A stretch of 7,480 nt of DNA from Treponema sp. Lineage in GTDB: Bacteria; Spirochaetota; Spirochaetia; Treponematales; Treponemataceae. The position numbers were made by a program, and so were the translations under genes. The notes beneath the pieces were generated by a model that did not search any database, was not told where the DNA came from, and was given only the letters and a program-made list of their open reading frames with translations. The stretch is taken from NCBI GenBank assembly GCA_016282455.1, contig JAEEKM010000258.1:1-7480 (forward strand), in the 5' to 3' direction. This document shows, in pieces, positions 1 through 5,794 of this stretch (position 1 is its first letter; each line of letters starts with the position of its first letter).

Positions 1-436
1 CAAGAGGAGTTTCAGGATCCATTCTGTGATGGTAAAAAATATCCACATAGTCCAGTCCCAGACGGGTAAGGCTCTGGTTTAATGAAGCAATAAGATATTT
101 TCTTGAACCTCCGTCTCCATAAGGACCTGCCCACATGCCGTAGCCTGCTTTTGTAGAAATAATGAGTTCATCGCGGTAACTTTTAAAATGTTCCCGTAAA
201 ATGCGGCCAAAGTTTCTTTCTGCACTGCCGGCTTCAATTCCGTAATTGTTGGCAAGGTCAAAATGAGTAATGCCGTTGTCAAAGGCGGTAAAACACATCT
301 GTTCCATATTGGAATACACATCAGTGTCTCCAAAATTGTGCCAGAGACCCAGAGAAACTGCCGGAAGTTTAAGACCGGAAGTTCCTACTCTGTTGTAAGT
401 CATTTTTTCATAGCGCTTTTCGTTTGCAATATACAT
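1..436 (-). CDS. yghZ: Aldo/keto reductase, YghZ (L-glyceraldehyde 3-phosphate reductase) type, N-terminal part
   Basis: The minus strand encodes 145 residues starting at an ATG at 434-436 and leaves the window at the left edge still open, so the C-terminal portion is missing. The frame carries the aldo/keto reductase hallmarks: SLGLWHNFG near residue 28, THFDLANNYG with catalytic Asp60 and Tyr65, STKAGYGMW with Lys96, GGSRKYL, and a His pair at 136-137 in DIFYHHR. This order and spacing match E. coli YghZ closely, including the N-terminal NEKRYEKM segment. Family members are cytosolic NADPH-dependent carbonyl reductases of about 330-350 residues that reduce L-glyceraldehyde 3-phosphate and toxic aldehydes such as methylglyoxal. 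The ATG is the first after an in-frame TGA about 39 bases upstream. The only Shine-Dalgarno-like run (AAAGGA) is rather far, about 19 bases away. The family call is secure. The substrate is inferred, and a beta-subunit-like potassium-channel label, sometimes given to this family, is less likely. Confidence 0.9.
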   Translation of the reverse strand, partial: MYIANEKRYEKMTYNRVGTSGLKLPAVSLGLWHNFGDTDVYSNMEQMCFTAFDNGITHFDLANNYGIEAGSAERNFGRILREHFKSYRDELIISTKAGYGMWAGPYGDGGSRKYLIASLNQSLTRLGLDYVDIFYHHRMDPETPL

Positions 437-611
437 GCTTAAATGATAAAGGCTGTCCTTTAAAAAGTCTACTCAGTTTTTTTCGCTTTTAGTGATTTTT
501 TTTCTTTTTTATTTGTCCAAATGAATGTTTCAACACCTATATATATTGTGGGGCGTGACGATTGTTTTTGCAAAAGTCCGCCTGACATTTATTTTTTTAT
601 GAGGTGTTTAG
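437..611. promoter_or_regulatory. Divergent intergenic spacer with rpn ribosome binding site
   Basis: This T-rich spacer separates the leftward reductase gene from the rightward Rpn-type gene. A clear ribosome binding site, GAGGTG at 601-606, lies 5 bases before the ATG at 612. Promoters are poorly defined. On the plus strand, TTGTCC (513-518) with TATATA (538-543) has a long 19-bp spacer. TTGCAA (568-573) with TATTTT (590-595) has a 16-bp spacer but would start transcription on top of the ribosome binding site. On the minus strand only a weak TTGAAA with an A-rich -10 region is seen. No terminator or RNA gene was recognised here. Confidence 0.4.
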
Positions 612-1427
612 ATGAAAAGAGAAATCAAACCGGTAGAAGACTTAACCTTTGCTGATGACTTTATGTTTGGTGCAGTAATGCGTGACAAGGAAATCTGTAA
701 AGGAGTGATTGAGCGGCTTTTAAAAATTCAAGTTGACCACATTGAATATCCTGAATTGCAGAAAAGTATTCAGCCCTATTACCAGTCCCATGGTGCAAGA
801 TTTGATGTTTATGTAAAAGACAGCAATAGTGTTTTTGACATTGAAATAAACACATACAGGGAAGACGACGTATGGCTTCGGACACGATACTATCAAAGTT
901 TACTGGATACTGATAATCTTCTCAGGGGAGAACCCTACTCAAAATTAAAGGAATCCTACATTTTGTTTATCAGCATGGAAGACCCATTTAAGAAAGGCTT
1001 TTCCAGTTACACCGCTCTTCAAGTGCTGAAAGAGGAGCCTGCAACACAAATTGATGACAGAACCCACAAAGTGGTTTATAATGCAAGTGCGTGGCAAAGT
1101 GAAGCCGATCTTAACATCCGAAATTTTCTTCGCTACGTGTACGAAAATACACCCGAGGATGAGTTTACTGATGAAATCACCCGGCATGTTTTAAAACTAA
1201 AGGCTGATGAAATATTCAAAGGAGAATACAGACAGGTGACAATCCATGAATTTGATGTAATGGAAAAAGGACGACTGGAGGGCTTAAAAACCGGCCGCGA
1301 AGAAGGTTCCTCAGAACGTGCCATTTTAGACGCCCGAAATCTTCTTGCCAATGGTGTAAACCCGGAAATTATTGCAAAATCAATAGGACTGGAACTTGAA
1401 GAAGTGTTAAAGTTAAAAGAAGACTAA
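612..1427 (+). CDS. Rpn-family PD-(D/E)XK nuclease / putative transposase
   Basis: This 271-residue protein fits the PD-(D/E)XK nuclease family transposase group (PF12784 type; Rpn recombination-promoting nucleases). Visible marks are an N-terminal DDFMFGAVMRD block (15-25), the nuclease core with Asp65 in GARFDVYV and the DIEIN strand (Glu78, Asn80), then RTRYYQSLLD (90-99). The charged C-terminal tail has EKGRLEGLKTGREEG (218-232) and ends in a short helical segment GVNPEIIAKSIGLELEEV (248-265), as in many relatives. Characterised Rpn proteins are DNA endonucleases that raise RecA-independent recombination, and some are linked to phage defence. They are usually single genes without inverted repeats, and none were seen here. 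The canonical active-site strand is ExQ or ExK, whereas this one has ExN, so activity is uncertain. The start is supported by GAGGTG 5 bases upstream. The gene appears monocistronic, since the next gene has its own promoter starting 15 bases after its stop. Confidence 0.87.
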   Translation: MKREIKPVEDLTFADDFMFGAVMRDKEICKGVIERLLKIQVDHIEYPELQKSIQPYYQSHGARFDVYVKDSNSVFDIEINTYREDDVWLRTRYYQSLLDTDNLLRGEPYSKLKESYILFISMEDPFKKGFSSYTALQVLKEEPATQIDDRTHKVVYNASAWQSEADLNIRNFLRYVYENTPEDEFTDEITRHVLKLKADEIFKGEYRQVTIHEFDVMEKGRLEGLKTGREEGSSERAILDARNLLANGVNPEIIAKSIGLELEEVLKLKED

Positions 1428-1441
1428 CATCTTTCACTCCC

Positions 1442-1470
1442 TTGACCAAGCCCCGCAATGCCTTTAAAAT
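1442..1470 (+). promoter_or_regulatory. Sigma-70-type promoter of the sugar kinase gene
   Basis: TTGACC (1442-1447) is followed after exactly 17 bases by TAAAAT (1465-1470). Each hexamer matches the consensus at five of six positions. Transcription would begin near 1477-1478, giving a leader of about 22 bases that contains the GGAGG ribosome binding site at 1491-1495. It begins 15 bases after the stop of the Rpn-type gene, so the kinase need not depend on read-through. Confidence 0.65.
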
Positions 1471-1499
1471 TAAAGCCACGTCAATTCTCCGGAGGAAGC

Positions 1500-2609
1500 A
1501 TGCCAGTTCTTAACCTGCTAGAAAAAAATAAATGTACATACGAGGAAGTTTCCCTGGGCGAAGTAATGCTGAGGCTTGACCCCGGCGAAGGGAGAATCAG
1601 ATGTGCAAGAACTTTTAATGCATGGGAAGGCGGCGGAGAATACAATGTAGCCCGTGCACTAAGAAAATGTTTTGGTCTAAAAACAAGCGTACTCACTGCC
1701 TTTGCAAAAAACGAAATCGGCTATCTTCTTGAAGACCTCATTATGCAGGGGGGAGTAGACACCAGTTACATTCTCTGGCGGGACACAGACGGAATCGGAC
1801 GCAGCTGCAGAAACGGACTTAACTTTACAGAAAGAGGATTTGGACTTCGCGGAGCAGTGGGCTGTTCAGACAGGGCAAACACTGCCATCTCCAAAACAAA
1901 AGCAGAAGACTTTAACCTTGAAAAACTCTTTGCAAAAGAAAAAGTACGCTGGCTTCACACAGGCGGAATATATTCCTCGCTTTCAGAAGAATCCTGTAAA
2001 ACGGCAGTGGACGTAATCCGCTTTGCAAAAGAAAACGGAACTGCTGTCTCTTACGACCTTAACTACAGGCCTTCCCTTTGGAATGCAATCGGCGGAATTG
2101 AAAAAGCCCGGCAAGTGAATAAAGAAATTGTTTCCCAGGTTGATGTTCTTTTTGGAAATGAAGAAGACTTTTATGCCTGCCTGGGACTTGAATCAGGCGA
2201 AGACAAAAACGGAGACAAAAACTTTTCTTCCATAAACAAAGAACGCTATGAAGAAATGCTCCGTAAAACCGCAGAACTCTACCCCAACCTCAAGGTAATA
2301 GCCACCACCCTGCGCACAGTAAAATCAGCCTCGGTAAACGACTGGTCTGCCCTCTGTTTTGCAGAAGGAAAAATCTGGCGCTCCAGAGAATACAATTCCC
2401 TTGAAATTCTTGACCGGGTGGGAGGGGGAGATTCCTTTGCCTCAGGACTCATTTACGGTCTCCTTGCAGAAAAAGACATGCAGACTGCCCTGGAACTGGG
2501 AACTGCCCACGGAGCACTTGCCATGACAACCCCGGGAGACACCAGCATGGCCCGATTAAGCGAAGTGGAAGCCTTAGTTTCTGGAAAAAATGCCCGAATC
2601 ATCCGCTAA
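1500..2609 (+). CDS. kdgK: PfkB-family sugar kinase, probable 2-dehydro-3-deoxygluconokinase
   Basis: This cytosolic kinase has 369 residues and belongs to the ribokinase/PfkB fold. N-terminal SLGEVMLRLDP and the GGGEYNVARAL glycine-rich segment fit PfkB signature 1. SYDLNYRPSLW and LFGNEEDF follow in the middle, and RVGGGDSFASG near the C-terminus holds the catalytic base Asp311 and the anion hole. The tail HGALAMTTPGDTSMA is typical of kinases annotated as 2-keto-3-deoxygluconate kinase, which make KDPG for the Entner-Doudoroff aldolase during hexuronate use. Substrate specificity is inferred, and another ketose or ribokinase-like substrate is possible. The protein is somewhat longer than classical KdgK (about 310-340) because of a charged insertion after FYACLGLES (roughly residues 215-240). 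The ATG at 1500 is chosen because GGAGG lies 4 bases upstream. A start at 1458 would add 14 residues, lacks a ribosome binding site and lies upstream of the predicted transcription start. No eda or uronate isomerase gene is in view. Confidence 0.82.
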   Translation: MPVLNLLEKNKCTYEEVSLGEVMLRLDPGEGRIRCARTFNAWEGGGEYNVARALRKCFGLKTSVLTAFAKNEIGYLLEDLIMQGGVDTSYILWRDTDGIGRSCRNGLNFTERGFGLRGAVGCSDRANTAISKTKAEDFNLEKLFAKEKVRWLHTGGIYSSLSEESCKTAVDVIRFAKENGTAVSYDLNYRPSLWNAIGGIEKARQVNKEIVSQVDVLFGNEEDFYACLGLESGEDKNGDKNFSSINKERYEEMLRKTAELYPNLKVIATTLRTVKSASVNDWSALCFAEGKIWRSREYNSLEILDRVGGGDSFASGLIYGLLAEKDMQTALELGTAHGALAMTTPGDTSMARLSEVEALVSGKNARIIR

Positions 2610-2631
2610 ATAGCAAAAATCAGGCAAATTT

Positions 2632-2694
2632 TCAATAATTTTGTCATATTTTAAGACAAAATATTTATATCCGAAAATTATTGATAAATATCAA
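2632..2694. promoter_or_regulatory. Nested AT-rich dyads upstream of araA (operator candidates)
   Basis: The spacer between the kinase and araA holds several inverted repeats. An 11-bp perfect pair, TCAATAATTTT (2632-2642) and AAAATTATTGA (2674-2684), encloses an 8-bp pair, ATTTTGTC (2638-2645) and GACAAAAT (2655-2662). TTGATA (2681-2686) and TATCAA (2689-2694) form a 14-bp dyad ending 9 bases before the araA -35 box. The inner hairpin could act as a weak terminator for the kinase, but it lacks GC pairs and a clean U-run. The spacing of the last dyad from the promoter fits a regulator site. AT-rich sequence yields chance palindromes, so function is unproven. Confidence 0.4.
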
Positions 2695-2703
2695 ATATTT
2701 CTG

Positions 2704-2732
2704 TTGCAAAAATCCTCAAGTGGTGCTACACT
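2704..2732 (+). promoter_or_regulatory. araA promoter with extended -10
   Basis: TTGCAA (2704-2709) and TACACT (2727-2732) are separated by 17 bases, and TG at 2724-2725 forms an extended -10 element. Transcription would start near 2739. The resulting leader of about 33 bases carries a very strong ribosome binding site, AAAGGAGGA (2756-2764), 7 bases before the ATG. Confidence 0.6.
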
Positions 2733-2771
2733 AAATCTAGAAAATAGAGATTCACAAAGGAGGATTTTTGT

Positions 2772-4289
2772 ATGAATCTTAAAAAATACGAGTTCTGGTT
2801 TTTAACAGGAAGTCAGGATCTTTACGGAGAAGATACACTCGCTCAGGTAAAGAAAGATTCACAGGAGATGGTAGAAAAGCTCAATGCAGCCGGAACCCTT
2901 CCCTGTAAACTTGTCTGGCAGGAGACACTTCTTACCCCGCATTCCATCAGAGACGTGCTTGAGCGTGCAAATGCAAACAACACCTGTGCAGGCGTTATCA
3001 TCTGGTGCCACACCTTCAGCCCCGCAAAAATGTGGATTGCAGGACTTTCCGCCTACAAAAAACCCCTTCTTCAGCTGAACACCCAGTACAATGTAGAAAT
3101 TCCATACGCCACAATGGACATGGACTTTATGAACCTGAACCAGAGTGCCCACGGAGACCGTGAGTTTGGCTTTATCACAAGCCGCATGGATCTTCCACGC
3201 AAGGTAATCTGCGGTCACTGGGAAGATGCAGATACACAAAAGCGCATTGCAGACTGGATGCGTGTTGCCCGTGCCGTTGCTGACGGAAAAGAACTTCGTG
3301 TAATCCGCTTTGGCGACAACATGCGCGAAGTTGCAGTTACTGACGGCGACAAAGTAGAGGCAATGATTAAGTTCGGATGGAGTGTTCCCTACTACGGAAT
3401 CGGTGACCTTGTTGCCTACATGAACGAGGTTAGCCCTGCCGACGTTAACGCCCTCTTTGACGAATACAATACAAAGTACGAAATCAACTACAACACAAAC
3501 AACGGTTTTGACAAAGCCTTTATTGACGGTCAGATTAAAGAACAGGCAAAGATTGAAATTGCACTCCGCCGTTTCTTAAAAGACAAGGACGGAAATGCCC
3601 TCTGTACAAACTTCCAGGATCTTCACGGAATGAAACAGCTGCCGGGTCTTGCAATTCAGAGACTTCTTGCAGACGGATACGGATTCGGTGCAGAAGGTGA
3701 CTGGAAAACTTCCGCAATGGTACGCACTTTCAAAGTGATGAGCGCAGGTCTTGTAGAAGCCGGTAAAAAAGGCAACGCTTTCATGGAAGACTATACTTAC
3801 AATCTTGTTAAGGGAAAAGAAGCAAACATGGGAAGCCACATGCTTGAGGTTGACCCTGAGATTGCAGTTTCAAAGCCAAAGATTGAAGTTCATCATCTGG
3901 GAATCGGCGACAAAGAACCTCCCGCAAGAATGGTATTCAACACCCTCGAAGGAGACGGACTTGTGGCCGCAGTTGTGGACATGGGAACAAGATTCCGCTG
4001 CGTAGTAAACGAAATCAACGTAATCAAACCCGAAGCAGCACTTCCAAAACTTCCTGTTGCCCGCATGCTCTGGAAGCCCTACCCCAACCTTTCAACAAGT
4101 GCAGAGGCATGGATTTTAGCAGGCGGCGGACACCACACCGCATTCAGCAACATCGTTACAACAGAAATGCTCCGCGACTGGTGCGAAATGGTTGGAATTG
4201 AATGTGCCGTAATCGATGCAAACACCAGCCTTGCCCAGTTCCGCAACGAACTCCGCTGGAGTGCCGCCTACTTTAACGGCAGACGCTAA
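2772..4289 (+). CDS. araA: L-arabinose isomerase
   Basis: This 505-residue protein is L-arabinose isomerase (EC 5.3.1.4), which interconverts L-arabinose and L-ribulose in the cytosol as the first step of arabinose catabolism. It is full length (E. coli AraA is 500). The N-terminus WFLTGSQDLYG (9-19), WCHTFSPAKMW (78-88) and LLQLNTQYN (99-107) are family hallmarks. The metal-binding and catalytic residues of the family are all present: Glu308 in GAEGDWKT, Glu339 in FMEDYTY, His356 in MGSHMLEV, and His455 in GGGHHTAFS. The protein ends in RR after LRWSAAYFNG, also typical. The start has an excellent ribosome binding site 7 bases upstream. The gene is flanked by its own promoter and a strong terminator, so it appears monocistronic. 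Neither the ribulokinase gene araB nor the epimerase gene araD lies nearby in this window. D-galactose to D-tagatose isomerisation is a known side activity of the family. Confidence 0.97.
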   Translation: MNLKKYEFWFLTGSQDLYGEDTLAQVKKDSQEMVEKLNAAGTLPCKLVWQETLLTPHSIRDVLERANANNTCAGVIIWCHTFSPAKMWIAGLSAYKKPLLQLNTQYNVEIPYATMDMDFMNLNQSAHGDREFGFITSRMDLPRKVICGHWEDADTQKRIADWMRVARAVADGKELRVIRFGDNMREVAVTDGDKVEAMIKFGWSVPYYGIGDLVAYMNEVSPADVNALFDEYNTKYEINYNTNNGFDKAFIDGQIKEQAKIEIALRRFLKDKDGNALCTNFQDLHGMKQLPGLAIQRLLADGYGFGAEGDWKTSAMVRTFKVMSAGLVEAGKKGNAFMEDYTYNLVKGKEANMGSHMLEVDPEIAVSKPKIEVHHLGIGDKEPPARMVFNTLEGDGLVAAVVDMGTRFRCVVNEINVIKPEAALPKLPVARMLWKPYPNLSTSAEAWILAGGGHHTAFSNIVTTEMLRDWCEMVGIECAVIDANTSLAQFRNELRWSAAYFNGRR

Positions 4290-4308
4290 ACTGAAGTTTT
4301 AACAAAAG

Positions 4309-4354
4309 AAAAGTCCCCGGTAGAAAGAAAACATCTTCTGCCGGGGACTTTTTT
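4309..4354. terminator. Strong intrinsic terminator between araA and galK, possibly bidirectional
   Basis: AAAAGTCCCCGG (4309-4320) pairs with CCGGGGACTTTT (4341-4352). The stem continues inward through one G-U pair and AGAA/TTCT to a loop of about 10 bases (4326-4335), giving some 17 pairs. A run of six T (4349-4354) follows for araA. On the opposite strand the hairpin is followed by TTTTCTTTTG, so it can also stop galK transcription arriving from the right. Confidence 0.9.
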
Positions 4355-4360
4355 GTACAT

Positions 4361-4423
4361 GGTCATTTCGAGAGCCTCAATGACCCTAAGCATTCATAGA
4401 CTCCGAATCAAGTTCGGCATGAC
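4361..4423. repeat. Extragenic palindromic element (REP-like)
   Basis: Just beyond the terminator, GGTCATT (4361-4367) and AATGACC (4379-4385) form a stem with inner GAG/CTC pairing. CCGAA (4403-4407) and TTCGG (4413-4417) form a second stem around TCAAG. The outer ends, GTCAT (4362-4366) and ATGAC (4419-4423), are also inverted. The second hairpin resembles the short dispersed intergenic repeats with a GTCATGCCGAACTTG-type core known from several bacterial genomes. Only one copy is in the window, so its dispersed nature is inferred. Confidence 0.5.
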
Positions 4424-4434
4424 AAAACAATACC

Positions 4435-5634
4435 TTAAGCCTTATAGTGAGACACCCCGTCACCGCTTTCACAGGCAAAGAATCCTGCCTTGTAGCCGAT
4501 TTTTTCTTCGTAAATTTTCTGTACGTTCTCTACAAAGCTTTCTATTTTATCCTTGTGAACAAGAGCAATTGCACAGCCGCCAAAACCAGCCCCCGTCATT
4601 CTGGCACCGAGACATCCTTCCTGTTTCTGTGCAGTTTCTGCAAGGGTGTCAAGTTCAATGCCGGTCACTTCATAATCTTCCTTAAGGGAAGTGTGAGAGT
4701 CGTTTAAGAGTTTACCCAATGCCACAAGGTCGCCTTTGTTTAAAGCCGCAACGGCATCCTTTACCCGCTGGTTCTCATACACAGCATGTTTTGCTCTTTT
4801 TGCAACAGTCTCACTCTTTATGGAAGACTTTACTTTTTCAAAATCAGAAGGAGTAAGGGCACAAAGGTTTGCAACATTACATCCGCCCGCCTGAATTTCC
4901 TTAAGTGCTTCACGGCACTCGTTAAGGCGTTCATTGTACTTACTGTCTGCAAGACGACGCTGCTTGTTTGTATTCATTACCACAAAGCGGTATTCCCCCA
5001 GTTCAAGCGGAGCATACTCATACTTTAAGCTGTCACAGTCAAGCATAACGGCAGTATTCTTTTTTCCAACTGCAATAATAAACTGGTCCATGATTCCACA
5101 CTGCACGTTCATAAAATTGTGCTCGCTCATCTGACCAAGTTTTGCAATTTCAATGCGGTCAATGTTAAAACCAAAAGTCTCGCTTACAGCGTATGCAAAA
5201 CCACACTCCAGTGCAGAAGAAGAAGAAATGCCGCCGCCTGCAGGAACATTACTTGCCATAAGAATTTCAAATCCGCAGGGGAACTTAAAGCCCTTCTCCT
5301 TTAGCTGAGAAAGGATTCCGTTAAGGTAGTTTGCATAGTCATTCTTTTTATCAAAAGTAAAATTATCGTTAATGTCAAATTCAAAAGTACCTGGAAAATG
5401 AATGTCGTTGTAAATAACCTTACTGTCATTCCTCTTACGGATTGCAACATAAAGATAGCGGTTTATTGCGGCAGGAAAAACAAATCCTCCGTTATAGTCA
5501 ATGTGTTCTCCAATGATGTTGATTCTTGCAGGACTGGAAAAAATCTCTACGCTTTCTTTTGTGCCACCATAAACTTTCACAAAATCCTCAGCAAGATTTT
5601 CAGGGTCATAAGTTGAAGAAGTAAGGGAATCCAT
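4435..5634 (-). CDS. galK: Galactokinase
   Basis: This cytosolic GHMP-superfamily kinase has 399 residues and phosphorylates alpha-D-galactose to galactose 1-phosphate, the entry step of the Leloir pathway. The galactokinase signature region is ARINIIGEHIDYNGG (residues 36-50), with Arg37 and the sugar-binding Glu43, His44 and Asp46. The ATP-binding GHMP motif PAGGGISSSSAL spans 131-142. The catalytic Asp183 lies in CGIMDQF, and motif 3, ARMTGAGFGGCA, spans 344-355. Length agrees with the family (about 380-400). The frame stays open upstream to 6108, but the ATG at 5634 is clearly the start: AAGGAG (5641-5646) precedes it by 6 bases, and a good promoter lies upstream at 5690-5718. The gene converges on araA with a shared terminator. 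galT and galE are not visible. The signature has Ile instead of the more common Thr in GEHTDYN, a frequent and probably harmless variation. Confidence 0.96.
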   Translation of the reverse strand: MDSLTSSTYDPENLAEDFVKVYGGTKESVEIFSSPARINIIGEHIDYNGGFVFPAAINRYLYVAIRKRNDSKVIYNDIHFPGTFEFDINDNFTFDKKNDYANYLNGILSQLKEKGFKFPCGFEILMASNVPAGGGISSSSALECGFAYAVSETFGFNIDRIEIAKLGQMSEHNFMNVQCGIMDQFIIAVGKKNTAVMLDCDSLKYEYAPLELGEYRFVVMNTNKQRRLADSKYNERLNECREALKEIQAGGCNVANLCALTPSDFEKVKSSIKSETVAKRAKHAVYENQRVKDAVAALNKGDLVALGKLLNDSHTSLKEDYEVTGIELDTLAETAQKQEGCLGARMTGAGFGGCAIALVHKDKIESFVENVQKIYEEKIGYKAGFFACESGDGVSHYKA

Positions 5635-5652
5635 ATTTTTCTCCTTAAAAAA

Positions 5653-5690
5653 TGATAACGCGTCTAAAAAGTGACACGTGTTGATTATCA
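5653..5690 (-). promoter_or_regulatory. Palindromes in the galK leader (operator candidates)
   Basis: The roughly 49-base untranslated leader of galK contains ACGCGT (5658-5663) and ACACGTGT (5674-5681), both perfect palindromes. They are flanked by TGATAA (5653-5658) and TTATCA (5685-5690), which are inverted relative to each other. TGAT-T-ATCA (5682-5690) also straddles the predicted transcription start. Position just downstream of the promoter, with CG-centred palindromes, is compatible with a LacI/GalR-type repressor site, but no exact match to a known operator consensus was recognised. Confidence 0.4.
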
Positions 5691-5718
5691 GTATATCAGA
5701 GAAAGCGGCAGTTTGCAA
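5690..5718 (-). promoter_or_regulatory. galK promoter with extended -10
   Basis: Read on the minus strand, TTGCAA (5718-5713) is followed after 17 bases by TATACT (5695-5690), with TG one base upstream of the -10 hexamer. Transcription would start near 5683. The architecture (TTGCAA, 17 bases, TGN extended -10) is the same as for araA. Confidence 0.7.
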
Positions 5719-5741
5719 GAAGATTTTTTTTATAAATGACA

Positions 5742-5754
5742 GGGGATTTTCCCC
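5742..5754. promoter_or_regulatory. GGGGATTTTCCCC palindrome between divergent promoters
   Basis: GGGGA (5742-5746) and TCCCC (5750-5754) flank TTT. The element lies 4 bases before the -35 box of the rightward promoter and 23 bases upstream of the galK -35 box. It stands out as a GC-rich island in AT-rich DNA. A protein-binding site is more plausible than a terminator, because the stem is only 5 pairs and no U-run follows on either strand. Confidence 0.35.
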
Positions 5755-5758
5755 CGTA

Positions 5759-5787
5759 TTGCGACAAAAAGTGAAGGATGTTATACT
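5759..5787 (+). promoter_or_regulatory. Promoter of the small-protein/ABC ATPase operon
   Basis: TTGCGA (5759-5764) and TATACT (5782-5787) are spaced by 17 bases. The expected start site, 6-8 bases after the -10 box, falls at about 5794-5795, which is the A of the next gene's ATG. The mRNA is therefore predicted to be leaderless or nearly so. Confidence 0.6.
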
Positions 5788-5794
5788 TTGCACC

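Noticed and set aside
79..333. 84-residue open frame on the minus strand inside the aldo/keto reductase gene
   Set aside because: It lies in another frame of a gene whose encoded product matches YghZ throughout, so it is a shadow.
612..1427. Transposon borders around the Rpn-type gene
   Set aside because: No terminal inverted repeats or target-site duplications were seen in the flanks, and a ribosome binding site and neighbouring promoter fit an ordinary single gene.
2859..3239. 126-residue minus-strand frame inside araA
   Set aside because: It is cysteine-rich, low-complexity antisense of a strongly conserved isomerase, with no ribosome binding site or family likeness.
4353..4707. Plus-strand open frames over the terminator, palindrome and galK 3' end
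   Set aside because: They are antisense to galK and their upstream part is hairpin DNA. The translated products show no recognisable features.
5678..5794. Longer N-terminus for the small helical protein (start at 5678 or GTG 5771)
   Set aside because: This stretch contains the predicted promoter and the galK control region, and no ribosome binding site precedes these starts.
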